Source: Medicago truncatula
Lineage: Eukaryota > Streptophyta > Magnoliopsida > Fabales > Fabaceae
Reading direction: 5' to 3'
NCBI RefSeq assembly: GCF_003473485.1
Contig: NC_053046.1
Location: 34,549,332 to 34,613,331 of the forward strand
DNA: 64,000 nucleotides
In this document: piece by piece, positions 12,082 through 22,183 of the stretch
How positions within the stretch are numbered: position 1 is the stretch's first letter
Layout: each line of letters opens with the position of its first letter
Notes under the pieces: generated by a model
What the model saw: the letters and a program-made list of their open reading frames with translations, nothing else
Database searches by the model: none
Told to the model about the DNA's origin: nothing
Position numbers and translations under genes: made by a program

Positions 12082-14096
12082 CACTACTACAGAATGGAGT
12101 TTTTACATCAGTTGGAAATGAGTTTTCACATCAGCTTACCACCGATGTAAGGTGTCATGATGTGGTAAGTCCACACCCTTTCACATCAGGTTGCGGCTGA
12201 TGTGAAATATTGAATTTCTACATCAGTTCCGCTTCCACTGTTGTAATAGATCCACTTTGAAATTTACCACTGAAGTTAAATATGTATATTTCACATCAGT
12301 TTTCAAAATCACTGTAGTGAAACAAATTTTTTATTTTTTTTTTGGTTTAAATATTTCTATTAAATGGCTTATCAATTAAGCTTGACACCTGCTCTTTATT
12401 TTTTTTTAGTAACAAAATGAAAACAAATTATGGATAATTTTTATGCAAAAAAAAAAAGTTATATTATATAATTGGATATTACATAATCAATCCTCTATTT
12501 TCCACGCCAATATTCCAATCTATAAAAGAGGGATATGAATACAATATAGCTAGAAATAATCCAATAAAACAACTTTAGGCAGAAATTTCAAATAAAAAAA
12601 AAAAATCCACAGCAAAATCATCATTGTAAATATGCTAAGCTTCAGCTGCAAAAAGCATCTCATTTCATCTCAGACGTAAGCACCGACAATGTCTCATCTC
12701 AGCCACATCATAATCAATTTTCATCTACAAAAAACAAAATCAATTGAAAAAGTTATCTCAACTGCATAAACGCACTTGACACACCAAAACCACCACACAT
12801 TAAGACAGATACAAGTCCGTTCAAAACATACCATGTAAATCCTACGTGTTATACAAGTCAAGAAAACAAGTTGCCCATTGGTTTCGCAAATCATATAAGT
12901 CATCTTCAGTTAATGCCGTTGGATCATTGAATACCTACAATGTGTAGGTTAATATAAGTAATTAATATTAATAAGGATATGTTTATATTTGGCAATACAT
13001 ATAGTATAAACATGTTATCATAAAATTAAAATACCTCCATCCAAGACTTAGTAATATTAGCAGAGATGATATCTAGCATATTCTTCATCACATAGTATCC
13101 ACAATCATTGCCATTAGGTTGCTTTCTTGGCTACAAATGAATGACCATTTTTATATAGTGATTAGTTCATATAATAAAAAAAAATCATTTATTAACGTAA
13201 AAAAATGACAAAATCTACACCATACTTACTTTGGGACGAAACCATTTAGCCTTCTTTCTATTGCCCTGACAAAGTTGATGAACCTCTAAAGCTCTGTGTC
13301 AACCAAATTAAAAAAATCATCAAAGTTATACATTTTAGTGTTGTAGGAAGTAATATATCAAATACAACGTAAAATATACACTTACTTTGAAACAATCTTA
13401 ATCATTCCTTCATTAAGATCTCGGTGCATTGAACAAAGGACAACTAAACTATTGTCCTTGGGACAAATAATTATTAACTGCCAGTGTCCTCTGCACACGT
13501 AGAAGAACAATTATTAAGGTTTAAGCTATCAAAGATAAATAAGAAAAATATTAATTTAAATATATACTTACTTAAATAGATATGGTGCTAAGTAACACAC
13601 TTTGTTCAAATCACGCAACCTAGTTTGTATGTGTCCCTGAACTTTAGATTTAGTACTAGGATCAGCTGGATTAAAATCCAAGCATACTGGGTCCAAAATG
13701 CCAAACACTTTCGATCTATTTCTTGAGATACAAAGACGATGCATACACCTAGACAAATTTAAAATTAACACTTAAATATTGAATTGTGGATATACTACTA
13801 ATCCATATTGATAATAGTAAAAAAGAAAAATGTACTTACGTGCACCACAGTTGTAGAATAGAAAAGTCAAGCCAAGCATTACCCACCAACAACTCTCTAA
13901 TACACTTTGCTGGAATAAAAAACCTTGCGGTATTTGGCTCATGTTCTAATGGTATGCGTATATCTTCTTCACTTCTCAAAACCATGCATAGCAATTTTTG
14001 AACATTGTCGATGGTTAAGTCCTCCTTGTAATTTTCTTGTGCAGCGGTACAAGAACCTTTTGTGCTTCCATGCACATCAACTTTTTGAGGACTACT
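12082..14096. mobile_element. CACTA-like (En/Spm) element, one end clear, carrying a ULP1-like gene
   Basis: The left end reads CACTACTACAG, the classical CACTA terminus. It is followed by repeated subterminal motifs of the ACATCAG type (about five copies between 12105 and 12300), as in En/Spm subterminal repeats. The right duplicate lacks this DNA: its sequence runs directly from the equivalent of 12080 to the equivalent of about 14100. That defines the insert even though no clean matching right terminus was found, so the right end may be truncated. The body encodes a minus-strand ULP1-type protease domain. No transposase was recognised. Confidence 0.65.
12842..14096 (-). pseudogene. ULP1-like SUMO protease (C48) C-terminal domain gene, 5'-truncated
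   Basis: Six minus-strand exons join in frame through GT-AG introns: 13840-14096 (5' end open), 13572-13748, 13386-13490, 13230-13293, 13035-13130, 12842-12934 (stop TAG). The encoded part of about 265 residues contains GHWQLIIICP, giving the catalytic His, and QPNGNDCGYYVM, giving the Gln/Cys of a ULP1-type cysteine protease. LQLWCT upstream also fits. Such domains are often carried by plant CACTA and Mutator elements. The gene has no visible start or N-terminal region and ends at the insertion boundary, so it is a partial copy. All five internal splice junctions preserve the frame, so it decayed little or is recent. Host function is doubtful. Confidence 0.7.
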
Positions 14097-14446
14097 ATGT
14101 TAAATTGGAAAATTATGTCACTTAAAATAATAATAATTTTCCCTTCTCCATTTTTTTTAAAAACAACTATTTTTGAAATGAAAATATAAAATAGTTATTT
14201 GAATCTAAGACATCTATTTTGAATTAAACTTTAATCATACTTAACCTTATAAATGTCAAATCTACTTGCAAATCACCAAGCTAACAAAGAAATCAAACCG
14301 AGACTTGATCACACTCTAAGTGGTTGTTTGGTTTGGCTGTGGGACCAAAATTATCACGTCACAATGACCATTTGACGTGATTTTTATGAAGTAGCTTCAC
14401 AGAAAACGCACAAATATTGATGTACAAAAGCGAAAACAAACAAATG

Positions 14447-14725
14447 CTAAGTTTACAAGAAAGTCTGCACATTTGTTAGCTTTTTCGAAAGACATACTTA
14501 ATCCTCACGATCCAATCCCCTTGCGAAATTTTTCTAACGCGTCTCACTCCGGGTCGATCCTCCACAACCAGTGATTTGAGTTGGTCTTAGGAAGGCATCA
14601 TAAGTACAAAGGCTAACCCAATCCACCTCAAGAAGGTTGCACTTAATACTCCACATAGACCTATCTTTCAAAATGACATTGCAGGCAGTGGAGATAGCAT
14701 GCACATAAAATGAGTGACGGTGCAA
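14447..14725 (-). pseudogene. RNase H-like retroelement relic (left copy)
   Basis: Homologous to 18970-19365 but internally deleted. The minus strand retains fragments such as TGCGGSTRSE, a degraded form of the glycine-rich start of a LINE or plant RNase H domain, and the segment equivalent to the FGKAN..ADFLAN end of that domain. It predates the module duplication. Confidence 0.5.
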
Positions 14726-15236
14726 AATGATTTGTAATCACTATAATGTCACAATTCAAAAGAAGCAAAATATTGTCATTAATCATTTCTCCCTTTAATG
14801 TTGAAACAAATGTTGATCCCTTGCTTTGATTATGTATGGTAACTATGTAATTAACACAATATCAAACAATGTTATGTAATGACTGGCTGAATTTTGGAAG
14901 ATATGTTGGAATTTGTAAGCTCTGAATAAGGAGCAGATATCTTCATTGAAGTAGCATCCATATAGAAAAACATGTTTCTTCTGTGTGTCCATCATCCTAA
15001 ATCCAGCATTTTCCATCACAGAACTTTCTTTAACTAAGAATCAACTTTAGCACTTTACATTCATATCAGGTTTAGGACATCATTCTAGACGCAACTCAAT
15101 CATCTTTGCTAGCTCATTGTTAGCTAGTTACTCTAACATTGGCTTCTGGCATTTACAATAGCAGTCAAGTAGCTTCTTCTATAAGGAAACCACTGAAGCC
15201 TAACACATAATCTCATCGCAGTTGAGTTTTCAGTTG

Positions 15237-15403
15237 CTATGAAGCACTAATAAAGACATGGACACCGAATACAACACCGGCACGTAGACATTTGGTAATA
15301 ATTTGATAAACTAGAAGTGATTGCATGCAACTACATATGCCAGCGTTGTGCCAATGTCGGGCATTCATACACGTTTTCAATATGAAGTGTTGGCACTACA
15401 TAG
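15237..15403. mobile_element. Small MITE with CTATGAAGCAC ends (left copy)
   Basis: A 167-bp element begins CTATGAAGCACTAAT and ends GGCACTACATAG. It is flanked by TTCAGTTG (15229-15236) and TTTAGTAG (15404-15411), a decayed 8-bp target duplication as in hAT-type elements. The same insertion lies at 20213-20390, so it predates the segmental duplication. It sits immediately 3' of the PPR reading frame in both copies. Confidence 0.6.
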
Positions 15404-15411
15404 TTTAGTAG

Positions 15412-16275
15412 GAATCAACTCTTTAGACCATCTTTAGAAATTTTACTTGATTTATTGTGACGTGCAGTATATGCATAATCTGAAACAAGTCTTTTCTCAC
15501 CATTAAATATGTTAAGATCAAGAGAGCTTCCATACTTGCAAGGACCATGTAGTAAAATATTAAATGTAACATCATTTGGAACCACTCCTAAATTAAGCAT
15601 TACATCAAGCAAACATTTCAACATTTTTCTTCTGCAAAAACCATTCATTAGCTATGAAGCACGGGCTCCGACATGGACGGGCACAGACGCATCAACACGG
15701 CTGATTTTAAAATTATAGGACATTGACACTGATATATACATTTATTTATTATAGTTAAATAAATATGAACATCGTCTATAAAATATATAAATTGAGAGCT
15801 AATTTTTTTTTTTTTGATCTTAGCTAAAATATTATGTACATCCATCTACTACATAAAAGTAATATTTCTCTTAGTAAATATGACAATTTTTCATGTCATT
15901 CATCCATCTACTATACCGAAAAGTTAAAAACAAAGTTATAGAATTTAATGTCTTCAATCCCTTCATTGATAATCACTATTTCAACACATCTTTAAACCTC
16001 ATAGAAATGTTGAGAAGTGTCTAAGGAGTGTAAAGGTGTGTCGAAGCAAAGAAAGAAAGAAAAAAATTAGGGACACTTTGTTTGATGAGTGTCGTTGGAC
16101 AATAAAACATGCTTAATGTCATAGCGGTGTCTGTGCTTCAGAGTTCACTAGCGCATTATAATTGTCAATAACCATTGTATATGTTGGATCATCATGTTTG
16201 TAACCAGCACTCAACACATATATCCTCGACATCTTTTCCGCATCACGAACTCTTCATCTCTACAAAGTCCAGATA
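15412..16275 (-). pseudogene. Truncated PPR pseudogene, left duplicate
   Basis: Two blocks match the intact PPR gene at 20402-22183. Block 15412-15651 covers its C-terminal end (NGFC, VVPNDVTFNILLHG, KYGSSLDLNIFNGE, stop after DGLKS). Block 16144-16275 covers the repeat around MVID..., containing the complement of ATATGTTGGATCATCA. A 492-bp MITE is inserted between them, and sequence between the blocks has been lost. The gene ends abruptly at about 16275 where protease copy 2's upstream region begins. It lacks the whole N-terminus and cannot be functional. Confidence 0.8.
15652..16143. mobile_element. hAT-like MITE inside the PPR pseudogene
   Basis: The 492-bp insert has ends CTATGAAGCACGGG and, inverted, CTCTGAAGCACAGA. 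It is flanked by TTCATTAG (15644-15651) and TTCACTAG (16144-16151), an 8-bp target duplication with one mismatch. The empty site is visible in the intact PPR gene near 20645 (TTCATCAGCGC). The interior is AT-rich with no coding potential. Confidence 0.75.
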
Positions 16276-16731
16276 CACACGGCCATAAACATATGTCTAA
16301 TAATAGCTAACAATGGAATGAAATCCCTTGCTTGTCAATTAACTCAACCACACCATCCATATTTAAAATTCAAAAATGGGTGGCTAGATAAAGAGAAATT
16401 GAATGGCCAAGACACACATTAATTCGCCATTACCCTTACTGGTTACTATATCATACTATATCATCATCATGGTATATAATAAGGTAAGATATATAAAAGA
16501 TAGACTCACATTATTTTTCGGCAAAGAATCTATAAGCTACACCAACTCAACCAAATACAATGGTTCCTCATTTTTAGGCTCTCAAAGTTTTCACATCACC
16601 ATTCAATTTAGTTTTAATTTTTGTCATTACGACCCCTTAACCTCAAACTTTCCTCACACACAATTTTACAATCTTATTCTTCTAAACATAATCCAAAAAA
16701 AAAAACAAAAAAAACTATAGTCCGTTTTTCA

Positions 16732-18057
16732 ATGGCTCTGTTTTCCTCTGTTTCACTCTGCATGCTTGTTTTCTTCTCTTTCTTTTTCTTCACATGTTTC
16801 TCATCAAAACATAATAAACACCACAATGTTAACGACTCTTTCTCCCTTTCTTTCCCTCTAACCCTTTCCATAAACTCAACAACAAAAACAAACCCAATTG
16901 TCCCAAGCATTTCACCTTACAAATATTCTATGGCCCTTGTTGTGACTCTTCCCATTGGAACACCACCACAGCTTCAACAAATGGTTTTGGATACAGGAAG
17001 CCAAGTTTCATGGATTCACTGTGACAACAAAAAAGGACCACAAAAGAAACAACCTCCTACGACTTCATCGTTTGATCCTTCTCTTTCCTCTTCTTTCTTT
17101 GCTCTCCCATGTAACCACCCACTTTGTAAACCTCAAGTTCCTGATATTAGCCTTCCCACGGATTGTGATGCCAATCGATTATGTCACTATTCTTTTTCCT
17201 ATACTGATGGAACTGTAGTCGAGGGAAATCTTGTTAGAGAAAATATTGCTTTATCTCCTTCCCTAACTACCCCTCCTATTATCCTCGGTTGTGCTAATCA
17301 ATCCGATGATGCTAGGGGTATTTTGGGAATGAATCTTGGTCGCCTCTCCTTCCCTAATCAAGCTAAAATAACCAAATTCTCTTATTTTGTCCCTGTAAAA
17401 CAAACGCAGCCTGGATCCGGTTCTCTTTACCTTGGAAATAATCCAAATTCATCGTGTTTTCGTTATGTTAAATTGTTGACTTTTAGTAAAAGTCAAAGTC
17501 AACGCATGCCGAATCTGGATCCCTTGGCCTTCACGCTTCCAATGCAAGGGATTAGCATTGGTGGAAAAAAATTGAACATTCCGCCTTCTGTTTTCAAACC
17601 GGACACTACTGGGTTTGGCCAAACCATTATTGATTCTGGATCAGAATTCTCTTACATGGTAGACAAAGCTTATAATGTGATACGGAATGAGCTAGTTAAA
17701 AAGGTTGGGTCCAAGATTAAGAAGGACTACATATACGGTGGAGTAGCAGACATTTGTTTTGATGGAGATGCAACTGAAATCGGACGCCTTGTGGGAGACA
17801 TGGTGTTTGAGTTCGAGAAAGGAGTGGAGATAGTGATTCCGAAAGAGAGAGTTCTCATTGAGGTGGACGGTGGAGTCCACTGTTTTGGAATTGGAAGGGC
17901 AGAAGGATTGGGTGGAGGGGGTAACATTATTGGCAACTTCTATCAACAAAATTTATGGGTAGAGTTTGATCTGGCCAAACATAGAGTTGGTTTCCGTGGG
18001 GCTAACTGTAGCAAATCAGCTAAATATAGCACGAGAAGGGTAAATGGACTCATGTAG
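16732..18057 (+). CDS. PCS1: PCS1-like aspartic protease, copy 2
   Basis: Intronless 441-aa protein highly similar to copy 1. The start was placed at the ATG at 16732 because it heads the same signal peptide (MALFSSVSLC); the open frame extends upstream without homology. Both catalytic motifs are intact (VLDTGSQVSW and IIDSGSEFSYM). Differences from copy 1: a shorter serine-rich linker after the signal peptide; the cysteine in SYCVP replaced by phenylalanine (SYFVP); a new cysteine in SSCFRYV; and a short C-terminal extension ending RVNGLM. The promoter lacks the TATA box present in copy 1. The protein still looks catalytically competent, but disulfide pattern and expression may have changed. 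Known role of the group is secreted or ER-passing proteolysis; the specific role here is inferred. Confidence 0.88.
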   Translation: MALFSSVSLCMLVFFSFFFFTCFSSKHNKHHNVNDSFSLSFPLTLSINSTTKTNPIVPSISPYKYSMALVVTLPIGTPPQLQQMVLDTGSQVSWIHCDNKKGPQKKQPPTTSSFDPSLSSSFFALPCNHPLCKPQVPDISLPTDCDANRLCHYSFSYTDGTVVEGNLVRENIALSPSLTTPPIILGCANQSDDARGILGMNLGRLSFPNQAKITKFSYFVPVKQTQPGSGSLYLGNNPNSSCFRYVKLLTFSKSQSQRMPNLDPLAFTLPMQGISIGGKKLNIPPSVFKPDTTGFGQTIIDSGSEFSYMVDKAYNVIRNELVKKVGSKIKKDYIYGGVADICFDGDATEIGRLVGDMVFEFEKGVEIVIPKERVLIEVDGGVHCFGIGRAEGLGGGGNIIGNFYQQNLWVEFDLAKHRVGFRGANCSKSAKYSTRRVNGLM

Positions 18058-18092
18058 TTGAGTTATCTTCACATTCACAGTTCACACATTGC

Positions 18093-18200
18093 TAACCGTT
18101 GAATTCAGACCAAACAATTTACTTAATATGTGATTTTTGTTCTAAGAAACCTAAAAAATCTTGTCCTAAATCTAAAATGTCTGGTCTAAATTCAACAATT
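18093..18200. repeat. Foldback downstream of protease copy 2
   Basis: Arm TTGAATTCAGACCA and inverted arm TGGTCTAAATTCAA are separated by about 70 bp. This is homologous to 3995-4066 but with a longer loop. Confidence 0.5.
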
Positions 18201-18969
18201 ACCAATGTGCTAACTGTGCATTGAGTATCCAGACTATAGGAAGTTTTGATCCTAGAAGTAGCTGATGATAGTAAGAATGCTGGCGCATGTAAATATCATG
18301 AGTAGGCATGAATAGTTTTTCTAACTTTATAGGTTCCACTACCTTATAAGAAGTATATTAGTGTTACATTGTTACTGTAGATATGAAACATATGGCTGTA
18401 GAACAAACTAAGAACTGAACACCACCGACAAGTACAAAGGCTCGTGAATGCTTCCATTAGTTTTCTTTTGAAAGATGACAATGATCCAGGTTACTACAGT
18501 TGTAACTTGCTTGTAAAAAAGTATAGAGAGCTTTTATCAACATTGAGATATATAAGTAGAAAGTAGAACAATGCATTTAAATTCACACCATATGATTTTT
18601 CTTTTTCCAGACCATAAGTTCTGGTTATATATGCTATTTGGTGTTCACAAAAAGTTATTTGATATGTTTTTAACTTGTGACAATTGTAAAATGGAAGGAT
18701 TTAGTTCATATCTCTCAGGTACAGTTGGAAAATTGTCCTTGTGTAATTTTAATTCGAAAACTCATAACTATTTTTAAAATGAAATATAAAATAGTTATTT
18801 GAGTCTAGGACATCTATATTGAATGAAAATTTAATTACACTTAACCTTGTAAATGTCAAATCCACTTGCAAACCACCAAGCTAACAAGGAAATCAGATGA
18901 TACTTGGAAAGTATTAGCAGGCAAAACCAGAGAAGTAGGAAGGGATCATGCACCACCAAAGTAGAAACT

Positions 18970-19365
18970 TGATAAGTTTGCAAGAAAGTCTGCACATTTG
19001 TTCGCTTTTCCAAAGACATACTTTATCCTCACAATCCAATCCCCTTCCGAAATTTTTATGACATGCTTCAGTAGCTTCTTTACCTGCTAGCACAATCTAC
19101 AAAGCTATCCTTGACACAATTCACATCAATCTCAGAATCTAAACAAATCTTTAAAAGCTGAAATCCCCGGGCTTAACTCCAAACACCCTAGAGCAAGAGC
19201 TCAATTCATTAACCATTACTTTTCGTGAGAAGCCGCAAACCCAGACCCCATGCTCACTTCGGGTCGATCCTCCACAACCAGCAATCTGAGTTGGCCTCGG
19301 GAAGGAATCATCCGTACAATGGCTCACCCAATCCACCTCAGGAAAATTCCACTTAACATCCACAT
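18970..19365 (-). pseudogene. RNase H-like retroelement relic (right copy)
   Basis: Minus-strand translation gives AGCGGSTRSEHGVWVCGFS, the degraded first strand of a plant LINE-type RNase H. Further downstream, in another frame, comes a segment reading IKYVFGKANKCADFLAN, the typical end of such domains. Stops and frame changes separate them. This is a dead fragment with no other LINE domains around it. Its counterpart at 14447-14725 shows it predates the duplication. Confidence 0.6.
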
Positions 19366-19860
19366 AGATCTTATCTTTAAATAGACACTACAGGCAGTGT
19401 AGATTTCATGCACATAATATGAGTGATGGCCCCAAATAATTTGTAATCACTTTAATGTCATAATTCAAAAGAAAAGTACTGTCAGAATAATTTCTCTTCA
19501 TTGTTGAAACGAATGTTGATCCTTTACTTTGCTTATGTATGCTAACTATGTAACTAACAAAAAACAAGATCAACCAATGTATAGTGAGAACAGGTGAATT
19601 GGATTTGGCAGTATCGCGACCAAATCCTGTGAGAAACCTGATGTTTGGAAAAGAGATTGGAATTTGGAAGCTCTGATAAAGGAGCAGATTGCTCTATTGA
19701 AGTAACACCCATATAGACAAAACATGTTTCATCTGTATATGTCCATCCTAAATTTCGCAAAAGTCGTCACATAACTTACTTTAATTAAGAATTAACTTGA
19801 ACACTCTGTACTCATATCACGTAGTTTAGGGCATCAATTTAGATGCAACTAAATCATCTT

Positions 19861-20299
19861 GGCTAGCTCATTGTGTTAGCTACTCACCTCAACTCTGGCT
19901 TCTGGCATTGAGAATAACAGCCAAAGTATCTTCTTTCATAAGGGATCTGTAATCTGTCGCTGGAAATATATTCACAATTCAGCTTTCAGCAGCTATGAAG
20001 CACTAATGCAGACACTCAATACAACACCGACACGTAGAAACTCGGTAAAAATTTGAGAAAATTGAAGTGATTGTATGCATGGCTAGCTCATTGTGTTAGC
20101 TACTCACCTCAACTCTGGCTTCTGGCATTGAGAATAACAGCCAAAGTATCTTCTTTCATAAGGGATCTGTAATCTGTCGCTGGAAATATATTCACAATTC
20201 AGCTTTCAGCAGCTATGAAGCACTAATGCAGACACTCAATACAACACCGACACGTAGAAACTCGGTAAAAATTTGAGAAAATTGAAGTGATTGTATGCA
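19861..20299. repeat. Perfect 219-bp direct tandem duplication
   Basis: Bases 19861-20079 and 20081-20299 read identically (period 220) throughout, starting GGCTAGCTCATTG and ending GATTGTATGCA. The unit includes the first part of the CTATGAAGCAC MITE. The left duplicate has a single diverged copy (about 15108-15330). Complete identity means a very recent event or an assembly artefact. Confidence 0.85.
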
Positions 20300-20390
20300 A
20301 CTACACATGTCAGTGTTCTGCCGGTATTGAATACCGATATGCGTTGGACACTCAAGCACGCCTTCAATCTGAAGTGTCGGTGCTACATAG
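20213..20390. mobile_element. Small MITE with CTATGAAGCAC ends (right copy)
   Basis: The 178-bp element has ends CTATGAAGCAC and GTGCTACATAG, flanked by TTCAGCAG (20205-20212) and TTTAGTAG (20391-20398). It lies 11 bp past the PPR stop codon, so it probably contributes to that gene's 3' UTR. Its 5' part is duplicated at 19993-20079. Confidence 0.6.
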
Positions 20391-20401
20391 TTTAGTAGCA
20401 A

Positions 20402-22183
20402 TTAACTCTTTAATTGATCTTTTGAAATTTTGATTGATTCATTGACAAGTGCCGTATATGAAGCATAATCTGAAACAAGTCCTTTCTCGCCATTAAATAT
20501 CTTAAAATCAACAGAGCTTCCATGCTTGCAATGACCATCTAGTAAAATATTAAATGTAATATCATTTGGAACCACTTCCATATTAAGCATTGCATGAAGC
20601 AACATTTTAGCATTTTTCATCTGACCTTGTTTACAAAAACCGTTCATCAGCGCATTATAAGTGACGACTCCTGGTACACGTCCATCACGCTGCATCTCCT
20701 TTAGTAACTTGGCTCCCATCTTAACATCACCTTTCTTACAAAAGCAATCAATAACCATGGTATATGTTGGATCATCAGGTTTGTGACCGGCACTCAACAT
20801 GTCCTTCAACATCCTCTCAGCATCGCGAACTCTTCCGTCTCTACATAGTCCAGATATTAGTGCAGTAAAAGCAACATCGTCAAGCTCGATCCCCTCCTCA
20901 ACCATTCTATCCTTGATTTCTAATGCAGAATCCATATCTCCGTCCTTACAACATCCATCCATTAGAGTGGTGAAAGTGATCTTATCCGGCTTGAAACCAT
21001 TCCCAATCATCTCATTCAAAAGCTTCCTAGCCTCCTTCAAATCTCCATCCCTACAAAGCCCATTGATCAACGCATTATAAGTAATCAAATCCGGTCTAAT
21101 ACCCCGATCCTTCATTATCTCAAAATTTCTCAATGCCAAATCAATCTTCCCATGTTTACATTGCCCGTCAATCAAAGTAGTAAACGTTACACCATTAGGA
21201 ACCAAACCCATCTCACACATTTCATCAAACAAACCATTCGCCTCCTCCACCCTACTCTCCTTACACAACCCATTGATCAAAGCACTATAAGTAAAAACAT
21301 CAGGAGATATTCTTTCACTCTCCATAACACTCTTTAACACAAAACCCTCCTCCACATTCTTACTTCTACAATATCCACTTATCAAAGTATTAAAACTAAC
21401 AACACTAGGACGCAAACCCCGTCTAGAAATTTCATCAAACACCATCCGTGCATTCATAACATCACCAATTTTACAAAACCCATGCATCAAAATGTTAAAA
21501 AGATAAACATTTGGCGGATACCCATAATCCAAAACCTCCAAATAAAACTCCCAACAATGTCCAGGCTGTTGATTCAACTTCATCACACGACGAAGTAAAT
21601 AATCACAACCACAAACCGGAATGGAAAAGTTATTCTTTTTAACCAATCTTAAACACTGAATTGCATCCTCAATGAATTCAGAATCAGTATAAGCAATAAT
21701 CAAAGCATCAAAAACAAGAACAGAATGGTTATGGCGATGATGAGTTGGAACGGTTTGAATAAGGGAAGAGATGAGTGAAGTTGAAGAATGATGACCCATT
21801 TTGGAAATGATAAAAAGGAAAAGAGAATGTGTTTGTGAGAGAAGGTTGTGAGAAGAGAGGAAATGGGCCATGGTGGAGTAGTTATGGAGAGTGTGACGAA
21901 AGGGAGGGCGAGAAGCGAGGTAGTTGAAGAAAGAGAAGAGGGAGAGAGGTGGGAGAGAGAGAGGGTTGAGGTTGATGAGGTTTGTGATGTGGTGAGAAGT
22001 GAGAGATGGGAGAATGCGTTTGAGAGTTGGGTTGAGAGAGTAATCAGGGTTGGGATTGTTGTTGTGGATTGTGTTGATGGATTCTGAGATTGTGTAGAGG
22101 ATGTCATGGTTTTTGTAGTGAGGTTTTGAAGAAAATGAGACAAGGTTGTGATGAAGATGAAAATGATGAGGTTTTGGTTTCAT
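20402..22183 (-). CDS. P-class pentatricopeptide repeat protein, At1g09680-like
   Basis: Intronless 593-aa protein. Residues 1-165 form a basic, Ser/His/Asn-rich N-terminus without acidic clusters, as expected for an organelle (probably mitochondrial) targeting region plus linker. From about residue 225 to 570 there are ten consecutive 35-residue P-type repeats (starts near 225, 260, 295, 330, 365, 400, 435, 470, 505, 540), with the usual pattern T(Y/F)(N/T)xLI(N/D)GxCK. P-class PPR proteins bind specific RNA sequences and stabilise or process organelle transcripts. The overall layout resembles Arabidopsis At1g09680, of unknown target. No E/DYW editing domain follows the last repeat. The start is the ATG at 22183. 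A truncated relative lies at 15412-16275. Confidence 0.88.
   Translation of the reverse strand: MKPKPHHFHLHHNLVSFSSKPHYKNHDILYTISESINTIHNNNPNPDYSLNPTLKRILPSLTSHHITNLINLNPLSLPPLSLFSFFNYLASRPPFRHTLHNYSTMAHFLSSHNLLSQTHSLFLFIISKMGHHSSTSLISSLIQTVPTHHRHNHSVLVFDALIIAYTDSEFIEDAIQCLRLVKKNNFSIPVCGCDYLLRRVMKLNQQPGHCWEFYLEVLDYGYPPNVYLFNILMHGFCKIGDVMNARMVFDEISRRGLRPSVVSFNTLISGYCRSKNVEEGFVLKSVMESERISPDVFTYSALINGLCKESRVEEANGLFDEMCEMGLVPNGVTFTTLIDGQCKHGKIDLALRNFEIMKDRGIRPDLITYNALINGLCRDGDLKEARKLLNEMIGNGFKPDKITFTTLMDGCCKDGDMDSALEIKDRMVEEGIELDDVAFTALISGLCRDGRVRDAERMLKDMLSAGHKPDDPTYTMVIDCFCKKGDVKMGAKLLKEMQRDGRVPGVVTYNALMNGFCKQGQMKNAKMLLHAMLNMEVVPNDITFNILLDGHCKHGSSVDFKIFNGEKGLVSDYASYTALVNESIKISKDQLKS

Larger units (their letters stand above)
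2060..16275. repeat. Left copy of a segmental duplication (protease to PPR module)
   Basis: Stretches of this block align by eye, in the same order, with 16290-22183. They are the protease promoter and gene (2060-4280 with 16290-18400), spacer pieces (about 11765-12080 with 18455-18720, 14097-14290 with 18730-18880, 14447-14640 with 18970-19320) and the 3' part of the PPR gene (15412-16275 with 20402-20860). Unshared DNA between these pieces consists of insertions: a mitochondrial-like block, a Mutator-like element, a LINE tail, a CACTA-like element and a MITE. The PPR copy stops abruptly at about 16275, and the next protease's upstream region follows directly, so the duplication joint lies near 16275-16300. 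Confidence 0.75.
16290..22183. repeat. Right copy of the segmental duplication (protease to PPR module)
   Basis: This is the more compact copy of the block described at 2060-16275: protease copy 2, an RNase H relic, a MITE and the complete PPR gene. It lacks the NUMT, Mutator-like, LINE-tail and CACTA insertions found on the left, and so approximates the ancestral layout. Protease and PPR are convergent, with their 3' ends facing each other about 2.3 kb apart. Confidence 0.75.

Noticed and set aside
16621..16731. Upstream extension of protease copy 2
   Set aside because: It starts with TTG, has no counterpart in copy 1 and would bury the signal peptide. The ATG at 16732 matches copy 1.
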